Part shown: positions 14,604-22,770 of the stretch, in pieces
Position numbering within the stretch: position 1 is the first letter of the stretch
How the letters are laid out: the number at the start of each line of letters is the position of its first letter
The notes under the pieces: generated by a model
Database searches by the model: none
What the model saw: the letters and a program-made list of their open reading frames with translations, nothing else
What the model was told of the DNA's origin: nothing
From: Desulfobulbaceae bacterium UBA5611
Lineage (GTDB): Bacteria; Desulfobacterota; Desulfobulbia; Desulfobulbales; Desulfocapsaceae
Length of the DNA stretch: 27,265 bases
Assembly: GCA_002424635.1 (NCBI GenBank)
Contig: DIKT01000085.1
Coordinates: forward strand, 1 to 27,265
Direction of reading: 5' to 3'
Translations under genes and position numbers: made by a program

Positions 14604-15770
14604 TTATAGCAGATCCTGATCTCCAATCCCTATCCGCACACAAATAGGTTCTTGAATCCCAACCTGTTTGGAAAAGTTACCCAGCCCCTGCAGAATTGGC
14701 CAAGTCACAACCTGGCCTCGAGGAATAATCAGAACACCATTATTGGCAAAGACATCTTCCTCGGCCACCATGCCCGTCTGGATATCCTTCACCTTAAGAT
14801 TAGCAACTTTCCCCTGTACTATTTTAATCTTCATCCCTTCCAGCGCATCGAGTATCTCCGGATTATAGACTCCCGGCATCTTTTTCATCCTCTGCAGGAT
14901 TTCTTTTTGATTCAATCCCTGATAATGGAGCAGATCATAACCAATGGCCACCTTTAACATCTGGGCTCCGAAACATGCCTCATCATCGACGGAGGAAACA
15001 GGCTCATGTTCATACTCTTCCATACGATACAACTGCATGCCTATCATATCGGCAACGCTTTCCATCCGCGGGATGTGGGTAAAAAGTTTTCGTCCAACCT
15101 CGGGATGCTGTTCATACATCCGGCGTTCATCAGCAGTGAGCTCTACTCCCGCATACAGTTTATGTAAAATATCAGTTGGCAACGTGATACAGCCAACCTG
15201 AGACATCAGGGCGGCAATCTCATACTGCCAGGAGTTGTCCAGATGCAGTTGTTCACAAAGACGCACCACCAGGTCCTTGATCCTTGACCCGGCGCCGAAG
15301 ACCGTGGCATTGGCTTGACTGAGTAATTCGCTCACCACCTTCATGCTTCCTTTCAGGGTCTCATTCAACAACTCCTTCTCGGCAATGATGAGCTTATGTT
15401 GTCTCACCCCCAAGGCCAATGCTGTGGCAAGGGTGGCCGTCGAACAGGGTTTGTTCAAAAAACGAAAGATCTGACCGCTATTCGCTGCAGCCACTGCCGT
15501 CTCCTGATCCGCATTACCGGTCAGCATAATACGCACTGTATCCGGGTACATATCTTTAACCCGGGCCAGCAGCTGCACACCGTCCATCCCCGGCATCCGC
15601 ATATCTGAAACAATAAGGGTAAAAGGGCCATCAGTCTTCAAGACCTCCAGGGCCTCTTCCCCGCTCTGGGTGGTCTTGATCTCAAAACGGTTCCGCAACT
15701 GGCGCTGAATGGATTCAAGGACATTGAGCTCATCGTCAACCAGAAGAATTTTTTCGTTCTTTTCACTCAT
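14604..15770 (-). CDS. Response regulator with degenerate HD-GYP-like output domain
   Basis: 388 aa. Receiver domain at 6-120 with D12/D13, phospho-acceptor D56, T84 and K107, all kept. Residues about 145-300 align with an HD-GYP fold, including HPEVGRKL (H222), but the metal-binding HD is replaced by Ser190-Gln191 (AALMSQVGCITLP where active enzymes have AALLHDIGKIGLP), and the HHE..GYP stretch is lost (QLYRMEEYEHEP). The C-terminal 65 residues form a separate small domain. It therefore probably signals by binding rather than by hydrolysing c-di-GMP. It starts 6 bp after the REC-HDOD gene; its AGGA ribosome binding site lies in the end of that gene, so the two are translationally coupled. 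Confidence 0.85.
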   Translation of the reverse strand: MSEKNEKILLVDDELNVLESIQRQLRNRFEIKTTQSGEEALEVLKTDGPFTLIVSDMRMPGMDGVQLLARVKDMYPDTVRIMLTGNADQETAVAAANSGQIFRFLNKPCSTATLATALALGVRQHKLIIAEKELLNETLKGSMKVVSELLSQANATVFGAGSRIKDLVVRLCEQLHLDNSWQYEIAALMSQVGCITLPTDILHKLYAGVELTADERRMYEQHPEVGRKLFTHIPRMESVADMIGMQLYRMEEYEHEPVSSVDDEACFGAQMLKVAIGYDLLHYQGLNQKEILQRMKKMPGVYNPEILDALEGMKIKIVQGKVANLKVKDIQTGMVAEEDVFANNGVLIIPRGQVVTWPILQGLGNFSKQVGIQEPICVRIGIGDQDLL

Positions 15771-15776
15771 CTGTTA

Positions 15777-16982
15777 TTATTCCTGATTAAAAATTTCAGC
15801 ACAGATTTGCCGCCACCCATCAATTCTATCGGCAAGACCAAGCTTTTCCAGATATTCATAATCAAGCAGTGGGGCCATGCCAACGACATCCTGTGGACAC
15901 TGTTCATAATAGATCGCATTGGCCGCATGCACCGCCAGGACGGTATTAAAAGAATTATCGGGATATTCTCGTACACGGTGATGAAAGCCAATGGCCTCCA
16001 CCACCGGACTAGGCAAACCCCACAGCCCGATAAGATAGGCGCCGACCGCATCATGACCAGCAGCCAGGATCGCTTTCTCAGCATCATAGAGCGACTCCTC
16101 CTGTTGCCGGGCCAGAGTTACCACCCGATCATAGCTTGCCGCCATTTTAGAGGCAAAAACAAGTTGACCGACATCATGGAGAATACCGGCGATAAAACTG
16201 TGATCAATAATGGCTTTGTTATTGGTCTCGGCCAGGGCAATTTGTTTGGCACAGGCGCCAACTGCCATAGAATGCGCCCACAGTTTTTTCAAGGAAAAGA
16301 GCTTACTCTTACTCTTCATCTCTGAAAAAATCTGCATTCCAAGGACAAGTCCCTTGATGGTCTCCAGGCCGAGCAGACCCACTGCGCGGGCCGGACTATC
16401 AACCGACTGAAAAAGTCCAAAAAAAGCGGAATTGACCAGCTGCAAGACCTTGGCACTCATAGCCATATCTTCTTCAATAATCGCTGCTACATCGGCAACC
16501 GATGTATCAGCCCGAACCAGGGCTATCTGTAAACGGGCATATACTTCCGGCAGACTGGGCAAACTTTCAATTGAGGAGATTATCTTTTTAAGATTTTCAT
16601 CGGCAATCAAGGTATGCAAGGCGCTTGCCCGTAGCAATACCGATTTCAAAATCTCCGGATCGCTCGGTTTTTCCAGAAACTGATGAACGACCCCCACTGT
16701 CCGCAAAATGGCGTCCTCGTCTGCCTGCCCTGTCAGCATAATCCTGATGGTACACGGATAAAGAGACTGAACCATTTTTAAAAAATCAGCGCCATCTAGG
16801 CCAGGCATCCGCATATCAGAAACCACGACAGCAAACTCAGCCCCGGCCATCACTTCCAGGGCTTCCCTGCCGCTCCCGGCAAACTGGAGATCAAAATCAT
16901 TGCGCAAGGAACGAAGCACCCGGCCAATACCGGCCAGGATGTTCGGATCATCATCCACAAAAAGAATACGTCTTTTAGTCAT
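15777..16982 (-). CDS. Response regulator with HDOD output domain
   Basis: 401 aa. Receiver domain at about 5-120: D10/D11, phospho-acceptor D56 (VVVSDMRMPG), T84 and K105. The HDOD domain spans about 130-330: LPSLPEVYARL, the helix VLQLVNSAFFG, and ILHDVGQLVF in which the HD pair (269-270) is kept. HDOD proteins usually act as non-enzymatic scaffolds in signalling and motility in proteobacteria, and some bind nucleotides. GGGAG precedes ATG 16982. It is first in a tight two-gene unit with the REC-pseudo-HD-GYP gene, and a PhnD-sensor kinase lies 374 bp beyond that on the same strand. Confidence 0.92.
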   Translation of the reverse strand: MTKRRILFVDDDPNILAGIGRVLRSLRNDFDLQFAGSGREALEVMAGAEFAVVVSDMRMPGLDGADFLKMVQSLYPCTIRIMLTGQADEDAILRTVGVVHQFLEKPSDPEILKSVLLRASALHTLIADENLKKIISSIESLPSLPEVYARLQIALVRADTSVADVAAIIEEDMAMSAKVLQLVNSAFFGLFQSVDSPARAVGLLGLETIKGLVLGMQIFSEMKSKSKLFSLKKLWAHSMAVGACAKQIALAETNNKAIIDHSFIAGILHDVGQLVFASKMAASYDRVVTLARQQEESLYDAEKAILAAGHDAVGAYLIGLWGLPSPVVEAIGFHHRVREYPDNSFNTVLAVHAANAIYYEQCPQDVVGMAPLLDYEYLEKLGLADRIDGWRQICAEIFNQE

Positions 16983-17096
16983 CCAGTCACTCCCAGCACC
17001 TATGAATGAAACTCAAAAGATGCAATAGCATCCCCCACTCACTATTAAACGCTTAATATTTTTTCAAAATTATATGTCACGCCATTGCCAAATGTC

Positions 17097-17126
17097 CCGT
17101 CATTTCGGTCTTCGCTGGAATGACGG
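17097..17126. repeat. Short extragenic palindrome
   Basis: CCGTCATT pairs with AATGACGG around GGTCTTCGCT-like bases. It resembles the widespread CGTCATTCC..CTTCGC..GGAATGACG extragenic repeat, of which another diverged copy lies near 17880-17915. Confidence 0.5.
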
Positions 17127-17421
17127 CTTTTGCAAGAAAGGATAATAATCGTGAGTCGCTTTTGATTAAGAAGCCTGGATTCAAAGTTGCAAAATGCAAC
17201 TCGGATTATGTCCCGAGAAACAACACTCTACCTTGTGCAATTTCCTAATTTCTTTTTCCTGAATCCTGTAAATAATATTAGTAATAATATCAAGGAGTTA
17301 AATATAAATAAAGATATATTTGTCCGATAAACAGGAATGTCTTTAAAATCAAATAATAAATTTATTATTAATTATCAAAATAAGCATATGATTTATTTCG
17401 TTAAATATAAATTAATCAAAA

Positions 17422-17437
17422 TGGCGTATTCTTTGCT
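17422..17437 (+). promoter_or_regulatory. Sigma-54 (RpoN) promoter of the DUF1540 gene
   Basis: TGGCGTATTCTTTGCT matches the -24/-12 consensus TGGCACRNNNNTTGCW, with GG and GC exactly 10 bp apart and two mismatches only. A start site near 17448 would give a leader of about 70 nt. An enhancer-binding activator would be required; none is encoded nearby. Confidence 0.6.
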
Positions 17438-17517
17438 TGGTGAAATACAGGCCAACTAATCTTTAATCCATAAGCATTATTTCAGCGAGCAGGGAAAAAT
17501 AAAAGGAGGATAATGCA

Positions 17518-17802
17518 ATGATCAAAATGCCTATGATTATTACCTGTAAGAGTTCCGAATGCGCCTATAACATGGACATGAAATGCCATGCCTTGGCAAT
17601 TACAGTTGGCGCGAGCGCTCCTATTTGCGACACTTTTGTGAAACGCACCACGAAGGGAGGAGACAGAGATGCGAATGGCGGGGTGGGGGCATGTAAGGTT
17701 GAACAATGCAAATATAACATGGCCCTCGAGTGCTCGGCTGAAAGCATTAATGTGGACATGCGTTCCGGTCAAGCTGAGTGTGCGACATTTGCTGCTTCAT
17801 AA
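17518..17802 (+). CDS. Small cysteine-rich protein with two DUF1540 domains
   Basis: 94 aa. Two tandem copies of the DUF1540 motif: C10-x4-C15-x7-C23-x13-C37 and C59-x4-C64-x7-C72-x15-C88, each with the AYN/KYN and AxxI.V core (ECAYNMDMKCHALAITV; QCKYNMALECSAESINV). Four cysteines per unit suggest metal binding, but the function of the family is not established. No signal peptide or membrane helix is present, so it is probably cytoplasmic. A strong AAAAGGAGG ribosome binding site sits before ATG 17518 and a sigma-54 promoter lies about 80 bp upstream, so high, conditional expression is likely. It is monocistronic, and a Gly-rich linker (47-57) joins the two domains. Confidence 0.85.
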   Translation: MIKMPMIITCKSSECAYNMDMKCHALAITVGASAPICDTFVKRTTKGGDRDANGGVGACKVEQCKYNMALECSAESINVDMRSGQAECATFAAS

Positions 17803-18272
17803 ATACGAGAGGACCTGACCGTTCTAACGCCATGCCGGACTTGATCCGCATTCGATCGCCGCATCCAATCGACAACATTCTGGATTCCGGCCTTCGCCTG
17901 AATAAACGTCATTTTTCAAATGCTGTTAATAGTTTCAACTATTATCAGAATCTTTGACTGTCAAAAAGAGAAATACCAAGCCTATTTGTGTTAAACGGTA
18001 AATAAAATAATTCTCTGTTCGCTGATTTTTTAGATCGAACCAAGGTTTTTAAAAAAATTAGGTCATAAACAAACCGCTGTTGCCTTACTGGCGAATGTAC
18101 GCCAAAGCAGGCTGGAATCTCTGAATTCCTTTTATTCACGTGCAGACAGAAAACGATATACTCAATTGCAACCCCCTCGATGCCACTGATAACTTTATTG
18201 CGCGAATGGTTGGAAAAGAACATAAAAAAGACAGAGCCATAAAAGAATGACCCTGCCTTGTGAGAGAGAATA
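17803..18272. other. Intergenic region with degenerate repeats
   Basis: 470 bp between convergent genes. The left part (17829-17915) is a degenerate extragenic repeat; the rest has no recognisable gene. A 92-codon minus-strand open frame at 17945-18223 has no ribosome binding site and no family resemblance. Confidence 0.5.
17829..17915. repeat. Degenerate extragenic repeat
   Basis: Contains CATGCCGGACTTGATCCGCAT and CTGGATTCCGGCCTTCGCC followed by AA.AAACGTCATT, which resemble the common CCGGACTTGATCCGGCATCC and CTGGATTCCGGCCTTCGCCGGAATGACG repeat modules, both eroded. Confidence 0.5.
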
Positions 18273-19028
18273 TTAATCTTTCTTTTGACGCCTCACTCCC
18301 ACCAATCCAATGAGACCTGTGGCTACCAGTAATATGGCTGCTGGTTCCGGGACTGTTATCTGATCGGAATAAATATTAAAGTTAAGGCAGCAATATTCAT
18401 CTGATGAGCCATATTCATTATCATAAGCTTCTACGAAGCTTGTGAAGCGATAGATATGACCATCCAATAAATTGCTGTTTTCCCCGTCCCATGCCGTATA
18501 GGCTGCTTGTGTCACTGGCACGTTTTGTGTGAGGTCGAACAAATCATAGTTAATAAAATTAGTATAAGGGCTTGGAAAATTGTGCTGCACCGAGAGAGCT
18601 GCACCATCACCAAAAACACTGAAGGTGGTTTCCCAAGTACTGCGAACAAAAGCTTTTGCGCCGACAGTTGGTGGGTAGACATAGTCGAATGATGGATGAT
18701 AAAACATCACTTGACTCGACATACTTAAATTATTGTTACTGAAGTAAAGGTCGGTAAGTGCTTCGCCAAAACTCACATTACTTTCAATATATATTGCAGC
18801 ACTACCCGACTGACCTGAAGAAAGTAAAGATTCTTCATGACGTGTTGTCACAATGGTACCATTCGGTTTCGCTAAAACCTCAACTCCGTCTACATCCTGG
18901 ACGTATGTTGCCATTCCCTCAAGAATTAATCTGTCAGAAAGAAAGTTAACCATTGTAGCATTGGAACTTTCCGCAGTGCATAAGAACAATAAAACAATTG
19001 CCAATCTTGCCAATAATCTCTTTTTCAT
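18273..19028 (-). CDS. Secreted PEP-CTERM sorting domain protein
   Basis: 251 aa. An N-terminal signal peptide (about 1-25, KKRLLARLAIVLLFLCTAESSNA region) and a C-terminal PEP-CTERM signal: VPEPAAILLVATGLIGLVGV followed by RRQKKD. That signal is recognised by an exosortase (EpsH/XrtA type), which anchors or releases the protein at the cell surface in exopolysaccharide-producing Gram-negatives. The middle is Ser/Tyr/Asn-rich with no recognisable enzyme domain, as is usual for this class. AAAGGGGG precedes ATG 19028 and a sigma-54-like element lies about 60 bp upstream. No exosortase or polysaccharide genes are in the window. It is monocistronic. Confidence 0.88.
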   Translation of the reverse strand: MKKRLLARLAIVLLFLCTAESSNATMVNFLSDRLILEGMATYVQDVDGVEVLAKPNGTIVTTRHEESLLSSGQSGSAAIYIESNVSFGEALTDLYFSNNNLSMSSQVMFYHPSFDYVYPPTVGAKAFVRSTWETTFSVFGDGAALSVQHNFPSPYTNFINYDLFDLTQNVPVTQAAYTAWDGENSNLLDGHIYRFTSFVEAYDNEYGSSDEYCCLNFNIYSDQITVPEPAAILLVATGLIGLVGVRRQKKD

Positions 19029-19087
19029 TTATCCCCCCTTTGAGTTGACTATGAAGAAGCTGATATTTTTCATTGATCAATATATTT

Positions 19088-19103
19088 TGCAGTTTCCATT
19101 CCA
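19088..19103 (-). promoter_or_regulatory. Possible sigma-54 promoter of the PEP-CTERM gene
   Basis: On the minus strand TGGAATGGAAACTGCA has GG and GC spaced by exactly 10 bp, with three mismatches to TGGCACRNNNNTTGCW. A start site near 19077 gives a leader of about 50 nt. PEP-CTERM genes are often controlled by RpoN with PrsK/PrsR, which supports the call. Confidence 0.38.
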
Positions 19104-19280
19104 GAAGAGTTGAGAAAAATAATTAAAATTATATATGTCTCTAATTATCCTAAATATTTAATAAAAAAAGATCCAATACATTAGTTAAAATTAAAAGCTA
19201 TCATTGGAAATTAATATTTTTCCTGAATCAAGGAAGAAATTACGGAATAACGGAAGAACTTGCTAGATTTGAAAACACTG

Positions 19281-19415
19281 ATGTTTTATCTGACTGAAGA
19301 CAGCCAAATTTGCGTCAGACTTACAGATGAGGTGGATTTTCCTTCAGAGCATTTTATTTTTTCATCTCCCGCAGCTGTTCGTATCGGCAGACATATAGCC
19401 GATATCCGAGGATAA
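19281..19415 (+). CDS. Possible 44-aa small protein or gene remnant
   Basis: ATG 19281 to TAA 19413-19415 encodes MFYLTEDSQICVRLTDEVDF and then a second half ending RIGRHIADIRG. The composition is protein-like, but there is no good ribosome binding site and I recognise no family. Its last 10 codons overlap a dispersed repeat, so it may be chance or the tail of a lost gene. Confidence 0.22.
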   Translation: MFYLTEDSQICVRLTDEVDFPSEHFIFSSPAAVRIGRHIADIRG

Positions 19416-19468
19416 AATGTTAAACATAACGCCTGATTTAGGCGAAAAGTGCTTTTTACAAGCACTCA
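19382..19468 (+). repeat. Dispersed intergenic repeat, copy 2 of 3
   Basis: ATCGGCAGACATATAGCCGATAT, then GATAAAATGTTAAACATAA, the core CGCCTGATTTAGGCGAAAAG, and a perfect 7-bp hairpin AGTGCTT/AAGCACT at its right end. Alignable with 7032-7110 over its full length. Confidence 0.55.
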
Positions 19469-19890
19469 ACAGAAGTTCCTGGTATGCGGGCCCTTACAAA
19501 TGCATCTGGATCGTATCAGGCTGACGCAACCTCTTCGACCCCCCATGTTAACAATTTGTAATATAACTAATTAATTTTAAGTAAAAAATAATACAAAAGC
19601 AGGGGCGGATAATGATAAGATAAAAACATGATTGGCCAGTAACTGTTAAGACGCTGGAATAGGACAGTTAGGCCTATGCGAAGGAGGCAAGACATAGGCC
19701 AACTGCTAGAGTTGCCGTAACAGCCACAACGATAAAGGCGCACACTTGGCCAGAGTCGACAGCCAGGATGTCTGGAATCGAGTCTTTGCAAGCCGTTATT
19801 CCAAGTATGACCCAGGATGGTTCCTGGAATGGCGCAGGAGATACCACTCCATTTTCACGACCTAAGACTCCAATCCGATAGCTCATTCAA

Positions 19891-19960
19891 GGCCGTTAAT
19901 ATTCTAAGATAAAATTTTGAGCATAACGCCGAGTTTAGGCGGAAAGACTATTTAAGGCAC
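19891..19960 (+). repeat. Dispersed intergenic repeat, copy 3 of 3
   Basis: GATAAAATTTTGAGCATAA followed by CGCCGAGTTTAGGCGGAAAGAC. The core matches copies 1 and 2 at nearly every position; the left part has diverged. It lies about 55 bp upstream of the ABC export operon. Confidence 0.55.
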
Positions 19961-20015
19961 CCATCAGATAAACAACTCTGACCCCATAAATAATCAGATA
20001 GAAAGAGGCTTCTCC

Positions 20016-21044
20016 ATGAAAAAAAGGAAACTTCCCTATTTACTGGTCCTGATCGCATTCCTCGCCGGCGGCGCCTATTACTGGAACTGGAAGCGGCGGG
20101 AACCGGCAAACAAAGATTTTCTGACACTTTATGGCAATGTTGATATCCGCAAGGTGGATCTTGGATTTCGAGTCGGGGGTAAAATTTCCGAAATTACTTT
20201 TGAAGAAGGAGAACGCGTACAAGCCGGACAGATTATCGCTCGACTCGAAAATACCCCTTTTCAGAATGAATTAAACCTGACCCTGGCCCAGCAAGAGCAG
20301 GCGGCCGCGAATCTACTGAAGATGGAAGCTGGCAACCGTCCCCAGGAGATTGCCCAGGCCGAGGCGTTAGTGCGGGAAAGGCAGGCCACGGCCAGCAATC
20401 TGGAGATCGAATACCGGCGCCTGGATGCCCTGCTGAAAATCAACACCATTGCCCGCCAGTTGTTCGATAATGTCGATGCCAGCCTGACCGAGGCGAAGGC
20501 CCGGCTGGCAACCGCCAATGAAGGACTGAAGCTGGCCCGCGAAGGATTCCGAACCGAGGACATCGACGCAGCACGGGCCGCCCTGCATGCTGCCGAGGCA
20601 CGCTCCGCAAGCGCCCGCACCCGTATGGATGACACCGTATGCAAGGCCCCGAATACCGGCATTATCCTGACCCGGGTGGAGGAACCGGGAGCCATTGTCG
20701 GCAGCGGTCAGACCGTGCTGACCCTCTCTCTCGACACCCCAGTGTGGATTCGCGCCTATATCGAGGAACCGGAACTGGGGCACATCTATCCGGGGATGAC
20801 AGCCCGGATCTTTACCGATTCCCGGCCACAACAACCGTTTTCAGGACATGTAGGCTACATCTCGCCCGAAGCGGAATTCACCCCAAAAACCGTGCAAACC
20901 AAGGAATTACGGACGCGGCTGGTCTATCAGGTGCGTATCATTGCCGATAACCCGGATTATGGCTTGCGGCAGGGAATGCCGGTAACTGTGAAACTGCGGG
21001 CAGACGGGCAGCAAAACCGTTCTGCATCCAGCCATGGCCAATGA
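20016..21044 (+). CDS. ybhG: HlyD/YbhG-type membrane fusion protein of an ABC exporter
   Basis: 342 aa. A single N-terminal membrane helix (about 6-24), a split lipoyl/barrel-sandwich domain (GNVDIRKVDLGFRVGGKISE ... GERVQAGQIIARL; APNTGIILTRVEEPGAIVGSG) and a long alpha-helical hairpin (about 85-195, rich in Ala, Gln and Glu). It bridges the inner membrane ABC transporter to an outer membrane channel of the TolC type. AAAGAGG precedes ATG 20016. Its stop overlaps the ATPase start by 11 bp. The gene order G-F-S-R equals that of E. coli ybhGFSR, which exports cationic drugs. No outer membrane channel gene is present. Confidence 0.88.
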   Translation: MKKRKLPYLLVLIAFLAGGAYYWNWKRREPANKDFLTLYGNVDIRKVDLGFRVGGKISEITFEEGERVQAGQIIARLENTPFQNELNLTLAQQEQAAANLLKMEAGNRPQEIAQAEALVRERQATASNLEIEYRRLDALLKINTIARQLFDNVDASLTEAKARLATANEGLKLAREGFRTEDIDAARAALHAAEARSASARTRMDDTVCKAPNTGIILTRVEEPGAIVGSGQTVLTLSLDTPVWIRAYIEEPELGHIYPGMTARIFTDSRPQQPFSGHVGYISPEAEFTPKTVQTKELRTRLVYQVRIIADNPDYGLRQGMPVTVKLRADGQQNRSASSHGQ

Positions 21045-22770
21045 ATCGCTGGTCATCGAAGACCTGACCTACGGCTACGGCAAACATCTGCCACTAGCCT
21101 TGTCCGCGCTGTCGGCAACGATCCGCCCCGGCATAGTCACCGGCCTGGTTGGCCCGGACGGCGCCGGCAAGACAACCTTGATGCGTCTGATGACCGCACT
21201 GCTCCTGCCGTCATCAGGCCTCCTCACGGTCTTTGGCCTGGATACCTGCAGCAACGCCAGCCAGCTGCACGAGATCATCGGCTATATGCCGCAGAAATTC
21301 GGCCTGTACGAGGACCTGTCTGTTATCCAGAACCTGTGCCTCTATGCCGATCTGCGTAATGTGACCACGACCGACCGCCGGCAGGTATTTGCACGGCTGC
21401 TCGCCTTTACCGGACTGGAGTCATTCCAGCAACGGCTGGCCGGACGTCTCTCGGGCGGCATGAAACAGAAACTCGGTCTGGCCTGCGCCCTGATCCGCAA
21501 GCCGCGTTTATTGCTGCTGGATGAACCGAGCGTCGGCGTGGACCCGGTCAGCCGCCGGGAGTTATGGCGCATGGTAGAGGAACTGGTGGACGAAGAAACT
21601 GCAGTTATCTGGTCCACCGCCTATCTCGATGAAGCGGAACGGTGCCAGGATGTTCTGCTTCTAGATGAAGGACGACTGATATTTTCCGGGCCGCCCCAAA
21701 ACTTATCGGAACGGGTGGCCGACCGCTGCTTCCAAATCCAGGGTATTTCCGGCAATCGCCGCCAGGTGCTGGCCCGGGCCCTGCAACAACAGGAGGTGCA
21801 GGACGGTATCGTCCAGGGGCAGAATATCCGCATCGTCCTGCGAGCCGGTCATGGCCAACCCGCCCTTTCGGTGCTGGACGCCGGCTCTGAGGCCCGGTTA
21901 ACGCCAGTTGTTCCCCGCTTCGAAGATGCCTATATCGATACCCTTGGAGGTGGCCCCGGTGGAACTTCGCTGCTGGCCGCGGCCATGACCTCCTTGCCGC
22001 GTAATCGGGATGTAATTGTCGAAGCTGAGGGCTTAACTAAACGTTTCGGCAGCTTTACCGCCGCTGATGACGTCAGCTTCACCATCCGCCGGGGAGAGAT
22101 TTTCGGGCTGCTCGGACCCAACGGCGCCGGCAAATCAACCACCTTCAAGATGATGTGTGGCCTGCTGCGGCCGACCAGTGGTACCGGCCGGGTCGTCGGC
22201 CTTGATTTGCAGAAGGCGCCGGGCAAGGCCCGCTCCCGCCTGGGGTATATGGCCCAGAAGTTCTCCCTGTATGGCGATCTTTCCCCCCGTCAGAACCTGG
22301 ATTTTTTTTCCGGGGTCTATGGTCTGACCGGAGCGCATCAGAAAGAAACAGTGGCACGCATGATCGACATCTTCGGCCTGACTCCTCACCTGACGAACTC
22401 GGCCAAGGATCTGCCCATCGGCTTCAAGCAGCGTCTGGCCTTGGCCTGTTCCGTCATGCACGAACCGGCGGTGCTGTTCCTTGACGAACCGACCTCCGGG
22501 GTCGATCCTCTGACCCGGCGTGAATTCTGGACCCACATTAATGGTCTGGTCGAGCAGGGAGTAACGGTTCTGGTCACCACTCACTTCATGGATGAGGCGG
22601 AATATTGCGACAGGATCGGTCTTATCTACCGGGGCCGGATGATTGCCAGCGGGCCGCCGGATGAACTGAAGACCCAGACCAGGAGTCCACAGATACCGGA
22701 TCCGACCCTGGAGGAGGCCTTTATCACCCTGCTCCAGCAGTGGGACGCAAAGCATGAGGAGGCGCCGTGA
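21034..22770 (+). CDS. ybhF: ABC exporter ATPase with two nucleotide-binding domains (YbhF-type)
   Basis: 578 aa, two ABC cassettes in one chain. NBD1: Walker A GPDGAGKTT (40-48), signature LSGGMKQ (139-145), Walker B LLLLDEPSVGVDP. NBD2: Walker A GPNGAGKST (361-369), Walker B VLFLDEPTSGVDP and H-loop in TTHFMDEAE; its signature reads LPIGFKQ (460-466) in place of LSGGMKQ, a degenerate form also common in YbhF homologues. The domains are joined by a linker of about 100 residues. It drives export with the YbhS and YbhR permeases. Its start lies within ybhG and its end overlaps the next start, so translation is coupled throughout. Confidence 0.92.
   Translation: MANESLVIEDLTYGYGKHLPLALSALSATIRPGIVTGLVGPDGAGKTTLMRLMTALLLPSSGLLTVFGLDTCSNASQLHEIIGYMPQKFGLYEDLSVIQNLCLYADLRNVTTTDRRQVFARLLAFTGLESFQQRLAGRLSGGMKQKLGLACALIRKPRLLLLDEPSVGVDPVSRRELWRMVEELVDEETAVIWSTAYLDEAERCQDVLLLDEGRLIFSGPPQNLSERVADRCFQIQGISGNRRQVLARALQQQEVQDGIVQGQNIRIVLRAGHGQPALSVLDAGSEARLTPVVPRFEDAYIDTLGGGPGGTSLLAAAMTSLPRNRDVIVEAEGLTKRFGSFTAADDVSFTIRRGEIFGLLGPNGAGKSTTFKMMCGLLRPTSGTGRVVGLDLQKAPGKARSRLGYMAQKFSLYGDLSPRQNLDFFSGVYGLTGAHQKETVARMIDIFGLTPHLTNSAKDLPIGFKQRLALACSVMHEPAVLFLDEPTSGVDPLTRREFWTHINGLVEQGVTVLVTTHFMDEAEYCDRIGLIYRGRMIASGPPDELKTQTRSPQIPDPTLEEAFITLLQQWDAKHEEAP

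Larger units (their letters stand above)
16983..17517. other. Intergenic region between divergent signalling and DUF1540 genes
   Basis: 535 bp, strongly AT-rich in its right half (17230-17420). It contains a repeat-type hairpin at 17097-17126 and a sigma-54 promoter at 17422-17437. No reading frame with coding character was found. Confidence 0.6.
19104..20015. other. About 900 bp intergenic region with repeats and small frames
   Basis: Lies upstream of both the PEP-CTERM gene and the ABC export operon. It holds two copies of the dispersed repeat (19382-19468 and 19891-19960), a 44-codon plus-strand frame (19281-19415), and a weak minus-strand frame (19674-19886) with a hydrophobic end but no ribosome binding site. 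No TetR-type regulator gene, the usual partner of ybhGFSR-like operons, is found. Confidence 0.5.

Noticed and set aside
17945..18223. 92-codon minus-strand frame between DUF1540 and PEP-CTERM genes
   Set aside because: No ribosome binding site, low-complexity composition and no family resemblance; more likely chance in intergenic DNA.
19674..19886. 70-codon minus-strand frame ending in a hydrophobic stretch
   Set aside because: No ribosome binding site, and the opposite strand is equally open; not enough to call a small membrane protein.
22135..22755. 206-codon minus-strand frame inside ybhF
   Set aside because: Shadow of a GC-rich ABC ATPase gene; the translation shows no domain.
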